Shown here: piece by piece, positions 26,519 through 34,825 of the stretch
Position numbering within the stretch: position 1 is the first letter of the stretch
How the letters are laid out: each line of letters opens with the position of its first letter
Assembly (NCBI RefSeq): GCF_047123305.1
Contig: NZ_CP138918.1
Location: 806,001-870,000 of the forward strand
DNA from: Thalassobius sp047123305
GTDB taxonomy: Bacteria; Pseudomonadota; Alphaproteobacteria; Rhodobacterales; Rhodobacteraceae
Length of the DNA: 64,000 nucleotides
Direction of reading: 5' to 3'
Made by a program: the position numbers and the translations under genes
The notes under the pieces: generated by a model
Seen by the model: only the letters and a program-made list of their open reading frames with translations
Told to the model about the DNA's origin: nothing
Databases searched by the model: none

Positions 26519-26601
26519 TTTCGGAAACGATCGCCCCATTTTCTTACGATTGTTTACATAGATACGGCGGAACGGCGATTGAATAAACAGACTATCTTTG
26601 G

Positions 26602-26622
26602 TTTTGTGAACAAAAGCATAAT
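26602..26622 (+). promoter_or_regulatory. Palindrome and candidate -10 before the sulfotransferase gene
   Basis: TTTTGT-GA-ACAAAA (26602-26615) directly precedes CATAAT (26617-26622), a good -10 match 52 bases before the start codon. No convincing -35 is present, so an activator or another sigma factor may be involved. Confidence 0.3.
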
Positions 26623-26673
26623 GTTCGCCTCGCGTGCCCTTTGGGCCGGGGCATATTGAGGAGAAACAGTTCC

Positions 26674-27492
26674 ATGGGATTTCCGGGCACCTGGATGACC
26701 GAAAGCGAAAGCGTGGTTTACCGCGTTGTTCCCAAATGCGCCTGTTCGACCATTGGCCAGATCATGTTCTATTCCGATCATGGCGAATTTTTTGACGGCG
26801 ACATTCATGACGCCAAATCCGGGATGCACAAATGGGCATTCGAGGAAAGCCACGGCGCGATCAGCCACAATGTGCAGAGCCACCGCTCTTATGCGTTCAC
26901 CTGTGTGCGCAACCCTTACACCCGCATCCTGTCGAGCTTCTTTGACAAGATCTGCGGCATTCAACGCAATGGCCGCCGCTATCGCGGCAACCTGGTGCCG
27001 ATGCTGATCCAGAAATACGGCATCGAGGTTGGAGGGGATGACGGCAAACAGGAGTTTGACCAGATCGCCAGCTTCCGCCGTTTCCTGTTGTTTGCCCGCG
27101 ACACCATCCGCTGGCGCAAACCGATGGACCCGGACATCCACTGGTCGGCCATGTCGGGCCATGTCTCCACCTTCATCGCCAACGGCGGGGAGTATGATCA
27201 GATCTTCTGGACCGAAGATTTCAACGGCGGCATGCAGCAGGTGCTCAACAACATCGAAACCGCCCATGCCGTTGATCTGACCCAGATCCCTCGGTTCAAC
27301 GAATCCGAAGGCCACGGCCCGAAACGGGCCCATCCGGTGGAAGAATACTTCGACGACCTGTCGATGCATCTGGTCTATGAAATCTACAAACGCGATTTCG
27401 AATTGTTCAAATATGACTTCGAAAACCCAGGCAACAAGATGCCCATTGGCGAGATTGATCTGGATGAGGTCCACGCCAAATTGGGGGACTGA
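26674..27492 (+). CDS. Sulfotransferase family 2 protein
   Basis: 272 aa from ATG at 26674 with GAGGAGA upstream. The 5'-phosphosulfate-binding loop VPKCACST (residues 19-26) and the 3'-phosphate-binding segment CVRNPYTRILSSFF (77-90) are both present, as expected for carbohydrate (HNK-1/chondroitin-type) PAPS-dependent sulfotransferases. No signal peptide, so it is cytoplasmic. The acceptor is unknown; the divergent glycosyltransferase suggests a surface glycan. A terminator follows at 27519. Confidence 0.9.
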   Translation: MGFPGTWMTESESVVYRVVPKCACSTIGQIMFYSDHGEFFDGDIHDAKSGMHKWAFEESHGAISHNVQSHRSYAFTCVRNPYTRILSSFFDKICGIQRNGRRYRGNLVPMLIQKYGIEVGGDDGKQEFDQIASFRRFLLFARDTIRWRKPMDPDIHWSAMSGHVSTFIANGGEYDQIFWTEDFNGGMQQVLNNIETAHAVDLTQIPRFNESEGHGPKRAHPVEEYFDDLSMHLVYEIYKRDFELFKYDFENPGNKMPIGEIDLDEVHAKLGD

Positions 27493-27518
27493 CCCGCTGG
27501 CACCATAGACACTTGCAC

Positions 27519-27548
27519 AGGCGGTCCTTCACCAGGGCCGCCTTTTCT
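27519..27548 (+). terminator. Rho-independent terminator of the sulfotransferase gene
   Basis: AGGCGGTCC (27519-27527), seven-base loop, GGGCCGCCT (27535-27543) with one wobble, then TTTCTAT. It abuts the stop of the converging tetR gene at 27547. Confidence 0.85.
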
Positions 27549-28152
27549 ATAGCGCCAGATAGCCAACAACGGCGCGATGAATGCGGTGGGCCAAAGCGTC
27601 GAAATCCGTCTCCCCTGCCTGCACGGCCGCCCGCGCCATACCGGCGCTGAGCGCCACCAGATCCCGCGCGGCCTCCTCCGGCGCGACCACGCCGATGTCC
27701 CTAAGCAAGGTGATCAACAGCGCGCCCACCCGTGCCTTGCCCTCAGCCACTTCCCCGGACATCGGCAACGCCTCCTCCACCATCTCCAGCACCTGCGCCA
27801 ATTCGGGACTGCGGTCATGATGCCGGAGTGAGGCGCGCACCAGCCGATACACAAGATCCTGCTTCGACAGGCTGGCCGCCTCTGGCGCCTCCAGAACCGC
27901 CACCATATCGGTGAACATCTCCTCACGCAGCCCGCGCACCAGTTCGGCCAAGACTGCCTCTTTGCTGGGGAAATATTGGTAAAGCGATCCGATCGAAACA
28001 CCGGCCCTTTCGGCCAGCGCATTTGTCGTCACCGCAGCCACGCCACCATGATGCAAAAGCTGAGTGCAGGCCTCAAGGATCGCCTGAAACGTGGCCCGCG
28101 ACCGCCCTTGTTTGGGTTGTTTTCTTGGGTTCAGTGCAGCGTCTTGATCCAT
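27547..28152 (-). CDS. TetR-family transcriptional regulator
   Basis: 201 aa from ATG at 28152; the frame is open to 28629 but that part overlaps the divergent SDR gene antisense and is not credible. N-terminal HTH about residues 18-65: VTTNALAERAGVSIGSLYQY is a textbook TetR recognition segment. A short basic N-terminal tail (NPRKQPKQGRSRA) precedes it. It is divergent from an SDR gene with a 22-base dyad between them, so it probably represses itself and the SDR. Ligand unknown. Confidence 0.93.
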   Translation of the reverse strand: MDQDAALNPRKQPKQGRSRATFQAILEACTQLLHHGGVAAVTTNALAERAGVSIGSLYQYFPSKEAVLAELVRGLREEMFTDMVAVLEAPEAASLSKQDLVYRLVRASLRHHDRSPELAQVLEMVEEALPMSGEVAEGKARVGALLITLLRDIGVVAPEEAARDLVALSAGMARAAVQAGETDFDALAHRIHRAVVGYLAL

Positions 28153-28172
28153 CGGCAAAAGGCGAGTTTTCA

Positions 28173-28194
28173 AATATGAGCGATGCCTCACATT
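28173..28194. promoter_or_regulatory. Candidate TetR operator between tetR and SDR genes
   Basis: AATATGAG (28173-28180), six bases, CTCACATT (28187-28194): dyad with 7 of 8 pairs matching, midway in the 78-base divergent region. Confidence 0.55.
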
Positions 28195-28230
28195 ATCAGA
28201 CAGAACCCGAACCCTGCAAGGAGGTGCCCC

Positions 28231-28989
28231 ATGGCCTTTGACTTCGCCCATCGCAAAATCCTGCTCACTGGTGCCACCCGAGGCATCGGAAGGGCGCTGA
28301 CCTATCAACTGCTGGACCTTGGCGCGACCGTGCTCGCCGTGGCGCGGGATCAAGCCGCACTGGAAGCCCTGCAAGATGATGCACCAGAGCAGATCGATAT
28401 CCTTGCCGCGGATCTGGCCAATCCCGAGATGCCCCGCGCCGTCGCCAAGTGGGTGGCAGATGCGCACCCCGACTGCAGCGCCCTGATCAACAATGCCGCC
28501 ATCATGACCCACACCCGTCTGACCGACCCGCCCCATGATCGCTATACAGAGACCGCGCAGGAAGTAGCGATTAACCTGACAGCGCCCATTGCACTCTGCG
28601 CGGCCCTGCTGCCGACCCTTTCGCGCCAATCGCAGAGCCTGATCGCAAATGTAACCTCGGGCCTTGCCCTCGCCCCACTACCTAATGCAGCCACCTACTG
28701 TGCCACCAAGGCCGGGCTGCGCAGCTTCACCAAAACCCTGCGCTATCAGATCGAAGACGCCCGCCTGCCCATTCAGGTCAGCGAAGTGCTGATGACTCTG
28801 GTGGACACCGACCTATCCCAGGGCGATCCCAAGCAAAAGATCAGCGCCGAGCAAGCGGCCCGCGAAACCTTGCAAGGTCTTGCTGAAGGGCAGCGCGAAG
28901 TGGCGATCGACAAAGTCCGCCTGCTGCGCAAAGTCCAACGCCTGTCACCGGCGCTGGCGGACCGTATCATCCGAGGCCGCGCCGCCTGA
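28231..28989 (+). CDS. Short-chain dehydrogenase/reductase (DltE-like)
   Basis: 252 aa from ATG at 28231 with AAGGAGG upstream. Cofactor motif TGATRGIG at 13-20, NNAA at 87-90, catalytic Ser143, Tyr156 and Lys160 (YCATK) are all present, so it should be an active classical SDR. It is divergent from tetR and probably its target. The substrate is not predictable. Confidence 0.92.
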   Translation: MAFDFAHRKILLTGATRGIGRALTYQLLDLGATVLAVARDQAALEALQDDAPEQIDILAADLANPEMPRAVAKWVADAHPDCSALINNAAIMTHTRLTDPPHDRYTETAQEVAINLTAPIALCAALLPTLSRQSQSLIANVTSGLALAPLPNAATYCATKAGLRSFTKTLRYQIEDARLPIQVSEVLMTLVDTDLSQGDPKQKISAEQAARETLQGLAEGQREVAIDKVRLLRKVQRLSPALADRIIRGRAA

Positions 28990-29006
28990 GTGCGACCTGA
29001 GCGCAG

Positions 29007-29214
29007 CCGGGGGCGCCGCCCCCGGACCCCTGGGATATTTGCCCCAAGAAGAATAACAGTTTCTTAACCAGAATCGGGCAGGTTTGTCTGGCGGTACAGG
29101 CTGGGAAGCCGATGACCGCCCAAGGAGAAACCGCCCCATCCAGGTAAGCATCGGCGCCGTGTCGACCGGCTTGGATGGGGCGGAACATCTGCGTTCTTCT
29201 TGGCTCAAATATCC
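29007..29214. repeat. Intergenic element bounded by 21-base inverted repeats (copy 4)
   Basis: This fills most of the 309-base gene-free gap 28990-29298. First is a stem CCGGGGGC-GCC-GCCCCCGG (29007-29025). Then the element proper: left arm GGATATTTGCCCCAAGAAGA(A) at 29033-29053 and right arm at 29194-29214 are inverted copies differing at 2 of 21 positions. Inside is a perfect 12-base stem CCGCCCCATCCA (29131-29142) / TGGATGGGGCGG (29172-29183) with a 29-base loop. Overlapping short frames here have no coding support. Confidence 0.7.
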
Positions 29215-29244
29215 AATTCAAACCTTGCCGCTTGCGCTGCCCCC

Positions 29245-29273
29245 AAAGAAACGGGCGCCCACTCGGGACGCCC
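29245..29273 (-). terminator. Rho-independent terminator of the adenosine-kinase-like gene
   Basis: On the minus strand GGGCGTCC, loop of five, GGGCGCCC (29273-29253) followed by GTTTCTTT. Confidence 0.8.
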
Positions 29274-29298
29274 TTCCTGCGGTTGTAGAATTCGCCGA

Positions 29299-30285
29299 TC
29301 AGTCGATCAGACCGGCCTGGCGGAACAGCGACGGCAGATTGGCTTCGGGGCGTGCGCCGAAATGTCCGATCACTTCTGCAGCGGCGACACAGCCCATGCG
29401 GCCCGCCACTTCCAGCGAGGCACCGGTGGCGTAGCCATAGAGGAAACCAGCTGCAAACTGATCGCCGGCGCCAGTGGCGTCCACCGGGGTCACTTCGGTC
29501 ACGGGGACAGTTACCTGTTCGTCGCCGCGCACCAGCACCACATCATGGCCGCCGCGGGTGCAGACCACCATGCCCGCATCTTGCGCCGCCTGTTCCAGTG
29601 CCGACGAGAGGTCAGTCTCATAAAGCGACGCCCATTCGTGTTCGTTGCCGATCACATAGTCCAGCTCTTTCACCAGACGACGGAAATCTTCGCGGTGACG
29701 GTCCACGCAGAACGGGTCGGACAGGGCGATACCGGCTTTGCCGCCGGCCGCCTGGCACAGTTTGGCGGCCCGTTCAAAGGCTTCTTTGCCCTTTGGCTTG
29801 TCGTAGAGGTAGCCCTCAAGGAACAGGATTTCGGTGGCGCCTGCCGCGTCGTCGGATACATCATCCGGCCCCAGCTCAGACGAGATGCCGAGGTAGGTGT
29901 TCATCGACCGTTCCCCGTCCGGTGAGACAAAGATCATCGACCGCGAAGTCGGCAGCTCGCCACCCGGAACCGGTGGGTTCACAAATGCGGTGCCGCCTTT
30001 TTCCATTTCCTCAGCGTAGAACTGGCCCAGCGCATCGTCATGCACGCGGCCAATAAAGCCGGTGGTCAGGCCCAGATTGCCCAGCCCTGCCAGGGTGTTG
30101 GCCACTGATCCACCCGGCGCCTGTTTGCGGTTTTCCATTGCACCGTAGAGCATCTCGCCGCGCTCACGTTCCACCAGTTGCATGATGCCCTTCTGGATAC
30201 CCATCAGGTCAAGGAAGCTGTCGTCGGATTGGCTGATCACGTCAACAATGGCGTTGCCGATACCGACAACCTGAAACTTTTTCAT
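29299..30285 (-). CDS. Adenosine-kinase-like PfkB-family sugar/nucleoside kinase
   Basis: 328 aa. N-terminal VVGIGNAIVDVISQ, the substrate-binding GGSVANTLAGLGNLG, and the C-terminal PfkB signature VDATGAGDQFAAGFLYG with the catalytic Asp are intact. Closest in type to the bacterial adenosine kinases (ATP + adenosine to AMP), though other nucleosides or sugars cannot be excluded. Its ATG overlaps the nth stop by four bases (ATGA). Confidence 0.92.
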   Translation of the reverse strand: MKKFQVVGIGNAIVDVISQSDDSFLDLMGIQKGIMQLVERERGEMLYGAMENRKQAPGGSVANTLAGLGNLGLTTGFIGRVHDDALGQFYAEEMEKGGTAFVNPPVPGGELPTSRSMIFVSPDGERSMNTYLGISSELGPDDVSDDAAGATEILFLEGYLYDKPKGKEAFERAAKLCQAAGGKAGIALSDPFCVDRHREDFRRLVKELDYVIGNEHEWASLYETDLSSALEQAAQDAGMVVCTRGGHDVVLVRGDEQVTVPVTEVTPVDATGAGDQFAAGFLYGYATGASLEVAGRMGCVAAAEVIGHFGARPEANLPSLFRQAGLID

Positions 30286-30926
30286 GGGGTTTTTTCCTCA
30301 AATTGGCACAGGTCACGGATGTGACAGGCGTTGCATTTGGGCTTGCGTGCTGTGCAGATGTAGCGCCCGTGCAGGATCATCCAATGGTGGGCGTGTTGTT
30401 GAAAATCGGTGGGAATGTGGTCTTCGATGGCGCGTTCGACGGCCACCACGTCTTTGCCCGGGCAGACGCCCGAACGGTTGCCGAAACGATAGATATGGGT
30501 GTCCACGGCCTGCGCCGGGTAGTGCCACCACATGTTTAGAACCACATTGGCGGTTTTGCGCCCCACACCAGGCAGGCTTTCCAACGCGGCGCGGCTGTTG
30601 GGCACTTCGCCGCCGTAGTCCTCCACCAGAAGACGTGACAGCTTGATCACATTCTTGGCCTTGTTGCGGTAAAGCCCGATGGTTTTGATATGTTCGATCA
30701 GTTGTTCTTCGCCCAGATCCAGCATTTTCTGCGGGGTGTCGGCGATTTTGAACAATTCGGCCGTGGCCTTGTTCACACCTTTGTCGGTTGCCTGCGCAGA
30801 CAGCGCGACAGCCACCACCAGCGTGTAGGCGTTGACGTGATCCAACTCACCTTTTGGTTCCGCCTCGGAGGCCTGGAAACGGGTGAAGATCTCGCGGATC
30901 GTGTGATAGTCGAGCTGTTTGGCCAT
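30282..30926 (-). CDS. nth: Endonuclease III (DNA glycosylase/AP lyase)
   Basis: 214 aa. Helix-hairpin-helix LPGVGRKTANVVL with catalytic Lys124, conserved Asp142 in VDTHIYR, and the C-terminal iron-sulfur loop Cys191-x6-Cys198-x2-Cys201-x5-Cys207 are all intact. It removes oxidised pyrimidines in base excision repair. It is translationally coupled to the downstream kinase gene. Confidence 0.97.
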   Translation of the reverse strand: MAKQLDYHTIREIFTRFQASEAEPKGELDHVNAYTLVVAVALSAQATDKGVNKATAELFKIADTPQKMLDLGEEQLIEHIKTIGLYRNKAKNVIKLSRLLVEDYGGEVPNSRAALESLPGVGRKTANVVLNMWWHYPAQAVDTHIYRFGNRSGVCPGKDVVAVERAIEDHIPTDFQQHAHHWMILHGRYICTARKPKCNACHIRDLCQFEEKTP

Positions 30927-31017
30927 ACGGGCGGTCCGGTTGCTGGCTGCGCCTCAAACGAGGCTGGTGGCTGGGTGAATTGGGGCCTGACCCCAGTAAC
31001 GGCTTAGCGTCTGTTTT

Positions 31018-31896
31018 TCAACGAGAAGAGAGGACCCTCAGGGTTTCCCATTCTGCCGGGCTTTCGTCACCGCCTTTGGAGAAGCTGGCGACCGTCAGTC
31101 CTGATTGCGGGAAATGCGCCACAAGGTTGCCGGACATCGGGCCACATCCGGCGTGACCGATGGCCAGCCCGTGGTCTTCTGCCTCACCGATCATCAGCCC
31201 CAACCCATAGCCAGTGGAGCGCCAGATCCGGCCTTTGATACCGCCTTCATCCAGCGAGCGCAGCTGCATCTGTTTGCGTTGCGCATCGGTCAACAGGTCG
31301 CCAATCAGGATGGCATGCAGTACCTTTGCGGCATCCGCGGCGGGGCCGATCATACAGCCATGATAGACCCAGCCGGGGTGATAGCCCTGCGCGTCCCAGA
31401 CCAGCGTTTCAAAATCGGCAGGGGTCATGGCAAGACGTGGCGTTTTCAGCCCCAGCGGGGCAATCAACCGGCGGTGAATGATCTCACCCAGTGGTGCGCC
31501 CTCGCTGACCTCCAGCGCGAACCGCAGGAACATGTAGCCGATGTTGGAATAGTTCCACCGTGTCCCCGGCGCCCCCAGTAGATCCTCTGCGCGGGCGGTT
31601 TCTAGCAGTTGAGCCACGGGCCAGGGCGTATCCCCGGCGGAAACCGCTTGCTGGTAGGGGCCGACCGGCCCGTAGTCGCGCAGCCCTGCCGTATGGGTCA
31701 GAAGCTGACGCAGCGTGTAGGGTCGCCCGGGCATTTCCGCATCGAGATCCATGAAGCCTTCGCCAGCCCGTTGCAGCACACAGGCAGCAATCAGGGTTTT
31801 GGTGAAACTCCACCAAGGCAGCATCGCGCCCGGTGCGTCATCGCGGATCAAACGGCCATGCAGATCAACGGCGGCAGAGATAAATCGGTCTGTCAT
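31018..31896 (-). CDS. Beta-lactamase-class (serine hydrolase / DD-peptidase-like) protein
   Basis: 292 aa from ATG at 31896; the longer frame to 32130 overlaps the divergent repair gene. The active-site Ser30-Phe-Thr-Lys33, Tyr116-Ser-Asn and the C-terminal His248-Ala-Gly match the penicillin-binding-protein/class C beta-lactamase fold. No signal peptide or lipobox is visible, so it is more likely a cytoplasmic esterase/hydrolase than a resistance enzyme. Substrate unknown. Confidence 0.87.
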   Translation of the reverse strand: MTDRFISAAVDLHGRLIRDDAPGAMLPWWSFTKTLIAACVLQRAGEGFMDLDAEMPGRPYTLRQLLTHTAGLRDYGPVGPYQQAVSAGDTPWPVAQLLETARAEDLLGAPGTRWNYSNIGYMFLRFALEVSEGAPLGEIIHRRLIAPLGLKTPRLAMTPADFETLVWDAQGYHPGWVYHGCMIGPAADAAKVLHAILIGDLLTDAQRKQMQLRSLDEGGIKGRIWRSTGYGLGLMIGEAEDHGLAIGHAGCGPMSGNLVAHFPQSGLTVASFSKGGDESPAEWETLRVLSSR

Positions 31897-32004
31897 CCGG
31901 CCACCTTGGGTGGAAAGCGCGCAATGCGCAAGTTTCGGGTCGTTGGCTTCGGGCTGAACGGCTAGGCTATGTGCAAAGAGACAGACCAGCCGCAGGAGCC
32001 GGAC

Positions 32005-32862
32005 ATGACACCCGAGGGCCAAAGCTACCATTTTCAGGTGATGCGACGCGCCATTGATCTGATTGACGCAGGCGGGCCAGGCCAGAGCCTGGGCGATCTG
32101 GCCGATCAGCTGGGGATGAGTCCGGCCCATTTTCAGCGGGTGTTTTCACGCTGGGTCGGGGTCTCTCCGAAACGCTACCAGCAATATCTGACGCTGGATC
32201 ACGCCAAACATCTACTGCGAGACAAAATGACCACGCTGGCCGTTAGCCATGAGGTCGGGCTGTCCGGCAACTCGCGGCTGCACGATCTGTTTGTGCGTTG
32301 GGAAGCGATGAGCCCGGGGGAATATGCCCGTGGCGGAAACGGGCTAACGGTCTATTGGGGCTGGTATGACAGCCCCTTTGGGCTGGCCTTGGTGATGGGT
32401 ACGGAAAAAGGGCTCTGTGGCTTGGCTTTTGCGGCGGAAACCGGCACCGAGGCCGCGATGGAGGACATGCTGTCGCGTTGGCCAAAAGCCACGTTTGTCG
32501 AAGATCCGATGATGCTGCGCCCCTTGGTGGATGCCGCATTTAACCTCTCTGGCGAAACCACGCTGCACATGATTGGGGCACCTTTCCAAATCAAAGTTTG
32601 GGAGGCTCTGCTGCGCATCCCTTCGGGGCAGGTCACCACCTATTCCGAAATCGCCCAGTCGATCGGATCGCCCAAGGCGGTGCGGGCGGTCGGCACAGCT
32701 GTGGGCCGCAACCCTGTCAGTTGGCTGATCCCTTGCCATAGAGCCTTGCGCAAATCCGGTGCCCTTGGGGGCTATCACTGGGGCCTGCCGGTGAAACGTG
32801 CGCTGCTGGCCTATGAGGCCGCCCGCGCCGAAGGCGACCCAGCCCAGACCGACGCGGCCTGA
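32005..32862 (+). CDS. Ada-like bifunctional protein: AraC HTH plus O6-methylguanine-DNA methyltransferase
   Basis: 285 aa from ATG at 32005 with CAGGAG upstream. N-terminal AraC-type HTH (about 15-110; LADQLGMSPAHFQRVFSRWV). C-terminal methyltransferase with PCHR active site (Cys244; SWLIPCHRALRKSG) and the DNA-binding helix SPKAVRAVGTAVGRNP. The N-terminal Cys-rich methylphosphotriester domain of E. coli Ada is missing, so this is the AdaB-type fusion. It repairs O6-alkylguanine by suicide transfer and may also regulate genes. Confidence 0.93.
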   Translation: MTPEGQSYHFQVMRRAIDLIDAGGPGQSLGDLADQLGMSPAHFQRVFSRWVGVSPKRYQQYLTLDHAKHLLRDKMTTLAVSHEVGLSGNSRLHDLFVRWEAMSPGEYARGGNGLTVYWGWYDSPFGLALVMGTEKGLCGLAFAAETGTEAAMEDMLSRWPKATFVEDPMMLRPLVDAAFNLSGETTLHMIGAPFQIKVWEALLRIPSGQVTTYSEIAQSIGSPKAVRAVGTAVGRNPVSWLIPCHRALRKSGALGGYHWGLPVKRALLAYEAARAEGDPAQTDAA

Positions 32863-33020
32863 AGCAAACAGATCGTGCAAAAGGCGGAGCGTTTCCGCGC
32901 AGAACACCAAGATTTGCGCGGAATACTGCCGAGTTTTTCCCCCTGATCTGGCCAAGCTCTGTTATGATAGGTCTATGATACCGCCGAACCGCAACGGCGG
33001 AGAGACAAGAGGCACAGACC

Positions 33021-33677
33021 ATGATCCGAGCATCCAAAACCGCGCTCCTGATTGCAGGCGCATCCCTTCTGACCGTCACAGCCTGTACTGATCCCAGCTA
33101 TCTGGGCGGTGACGACCCGAACAAAAACACCCGCGAAGGGGCCATCATGGGTGGCATTCTCGGCGCGGTGTCCGGCGCGATTATCGCCGATGACAACAAA
33201 AAAGGCGCACTGATCGGCGGCATCGCTGGTGCAGCACTTGGTGGGGCCGTTGGCCAGCGCCTGGACCAGCAAGAGGCCGAACTGCGCCAAAGCCTCGACA
33301 ATCGCGTCAGCATCACCAACACCGGTGACCGCCTGATTGTGACCCTGCCGCAGGACATTCTGTTTGACGTCGACAGCACCTATGTTGCCCCGGCCCTGCG
33401 CGACGATCTTGCCGCCGTTTCCGAAAGCCTGAACCGCTACCCCGAAACCACCGTGCAGGTGCTGGGGCACACCGACAACACCGGTTCGGCCGAATATAAC
33501 CTCGACCTCAGCCAGCGCCGCGCAGGTGCCGTGTCGGCGATCCTGATCGATGGCGGCGTGTCCTCCTATCGCGTGCAAACCATTGGCCGCGGCGAAGATC
33601 AGCCGGTGTCGTCCAACCTGACGCCCGAAGGCCGCGCACAGAACCGTCGCGTGGACATCGTGATCCTGCCAAACTGA
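33021..33677 (+). CDS. OmpA-family outer-membrane lipoprotein with glycine-zipper segment
   Basis: 218 aa. Lipobox LTVTAC puts the lipidated Cys at 22. A glycine-zipper-like hydrophobic region (about 40-80; GAIMGGILGAVSGAIIADD) is followed by an OmpA C-terminal peptidoglycan-binding domain (LFDVDSTYVAP, HTDNTGSAEYNLDLSQRRA, NRRVDI). YiaD-like proteins of this type tether the outer membrane to the wall. The leader contains a small hairpin (CCGCCG/CGGCGG, 32981-33000) and a possible -10 TATGAT at 32963. Strong terminator downstream. Confidence 0.94.
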   Translation: MIRASKTALLIAGASLLTVTACTDPSYLGGDDPNKNTREGAIMGGILGAVSGAIIADDNKKGALIGGIAGAALGGAVGQRLDQQEAELRQSLDNRVSITNTGDRLIVTLPQDILFDVDSTYVAPALRDDLAAVSESLNRYPETTVQVLGHTDNTGSAEYNLDLSQRRAGAVSAILIDGGVSSYRVQTIGRGEDQPVSSNLTPEGRAQNRRVDIVILPN

Positions 33678-33704
33678 TCGGCCCTGCCCTTCAAAGTATC
33701 GCAC

Positions 33705-33732
33705 AAGAGCGCCCCGCAACGGGCGCTCTTTC
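33705..33732 (+). terminator. Rho-independent terminator of the OmpA-like lipoprotein gene
   Basis: AAGAGCGCCC (33705-33714), loop CGCAAC, GGGCGCTCTT (33721-33730) and more T. Confidence 0.9.
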
Positions 33733-33831
33733 TGCATCAGCGCACAGTCAGCTTGCGCCGACACCTCTTTTGACCTGCGGATATCCACGCTAAACCCGTT
33801 TCAGCGAACAGATAGATTTCAGGAGGCTCCG

Positions 33832-34380
33832 ATGGCCGTTCTCATTATTTCCGGCTCCCTGCGCAAAGACAGCGTGAACCGCAAGCTCGTCGCCCAGGCG
33901 GGTGAAATTTACGGTGGTGAGGTGATCACCGCAGACCTGAACCTGCCGCTATACGACGGCGATCTGGAAGCGGCCGAAGGTCAGCCCGCCGCCGTGAAAA
34001 CCCTCGCGGATCAACTGGCCACTGCCGAAGCCGTGATTATCTCGACCCCTGAATATAACAAAGCGCCCTCGGGCGTTCTGAAAAACGCGCTGGACTGGAT
34101 GAGCCGCGACAGCCGCAAGCTGTTCGCTGGCAAGCCCGTTGCGGTCATGTCTGCCGCCGCGGGTCGCACGGGCGGTGAGACCGCGCAATATGTGCTGCGC
34201 AACATGCTGTCACCGCTGCGCGCCAATGTCATCGCGGGCCCCGCGCTCTGCATTGCCAGCGCGGGTAAAGAATTTGAAACTGGCCAGCTGGAAAACGACC
34301 GTTACCTCGCCAATCTGGCCGAGCTGATGGACCTCCTGCGCAGCACTGCTGCGGTGACCAAAGCCGCCAAAGCCGCCTGA
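33832..34380 (+). CDS. NADPH-dependent FMN reductase family protein
   Basis: 182 aa flavodoxin-fold reductase. ISGSLRKDSVNRKL near the start binds the FMN phosphate, and STPEYNKAPSGVLKNALDW is the family signature. Similar proteins (ChrR/azoreductase type) reduce quinones, chromate or azo dyes with NAD(P)H. Good ribosome binding site (AGGAGG). It converges with the VOC gene, seven bases between stops. Confidence 0.93.
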   Translation: MAVLIISGSLRKDSVNRKLVAQAGEIYGGEVITADLNLPLYDGDLEAAEGQPAAVKTLADQLATAEAVIISTPEYNKAPSGVLKNALDWMSRDSRKLFAGKPVAVMSAAAGRTGGETAQYVLRNMLSPLRANVIAGPALCIASAGKEFETGQLENDRYLANLAELMDLLRSTAAVTKAAKAA

Positions 34381-34387
34381 TCGGCGC

Positions 34388-34789
34388 TCAGATCCGGTTG
34401 CTGATCTCAATCAGATTGCCATCCGGATCGCGCAGATACAGCGAAACAATCGCCCCGGTTGCGCCAGACCGGGGCACCGGCCCCATTTCCAGCGCAATCC
34501 CCTGTGCCTGCAGATGCGCCTGCCAGTCCTCCAAGGGGGTATCGCTCAGGAAACACAGATCCGCCGACCCTGGTGTGGCAAATCGTGCCTTCGGTTCAAA
34601 CTCGGCGCCTGCCTGATGCAGGTTGATTTTCTGATCACCAAATTTCAACGCCCAGCGGTTGCTGCCGTCGGCAGCGCGAAACCGTTGCATCTCCATGCCC
34701 AGACCATCCTGATAAAACGCCACCGTCGCCGCCAGATCAGCAACGGTCAGCACCAGATGATCCAGCGACGTCACTTGCACCATTTCCAT
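34388..34789 (-). CDS. VOC (glyoxalase-like) family protein
   Basis: 133 aa from ATG at 34789, with AGAGGGG upstream. Opens with TSLDHLVLTVADLAATVAFY and closes with SLYLRDPDGNLIEIS, keeping the metal-ligand-type His11 and Glu128. The family includes dioxygenases, lactoylglutathione lyases and resistance proteins; the substrate is not predictable. The longer upstream frame is antisense to the hydratase gene and is rejected. Confidence 0.92.
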   Translation of the reverse strand: MEMVQVTSLDHLVLTVADLAATVAFYQDGLGMEMQRFRAADGSNRWALKFGDQKINLHQAGAEFEPKARFATPGSADLCFLSDTPLEDWQAHLQAQGIALEMGPVPRSGATGAIVSLYLRDPDGNLIEISNRI

Positions 34790-34825
34790 TTGCCCCTCTT
34801 GTCCACCGGGATTACCGTCCGGCCC

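Noticed and set aside
28945..29434. Small coding frames in the gap after the SDR gene
   Set aside because: They overlap hairpins and inverted repeats, lack ribosome binding sites and conflict with each other on both strands.
31018..31896. Antibiotic-resistance beta-lactamase
   Set aside because: The fold and SxxK motif fit, but there is no signal peptide and no resistance context, so only a general serine-hydrolase call is justified.
32973..33788. Minus-strand open frame over the OmpA-like lipoprotein
   Set aside because: Antisense shadow of a well-supported gene; it also runs through that gene's terminator.
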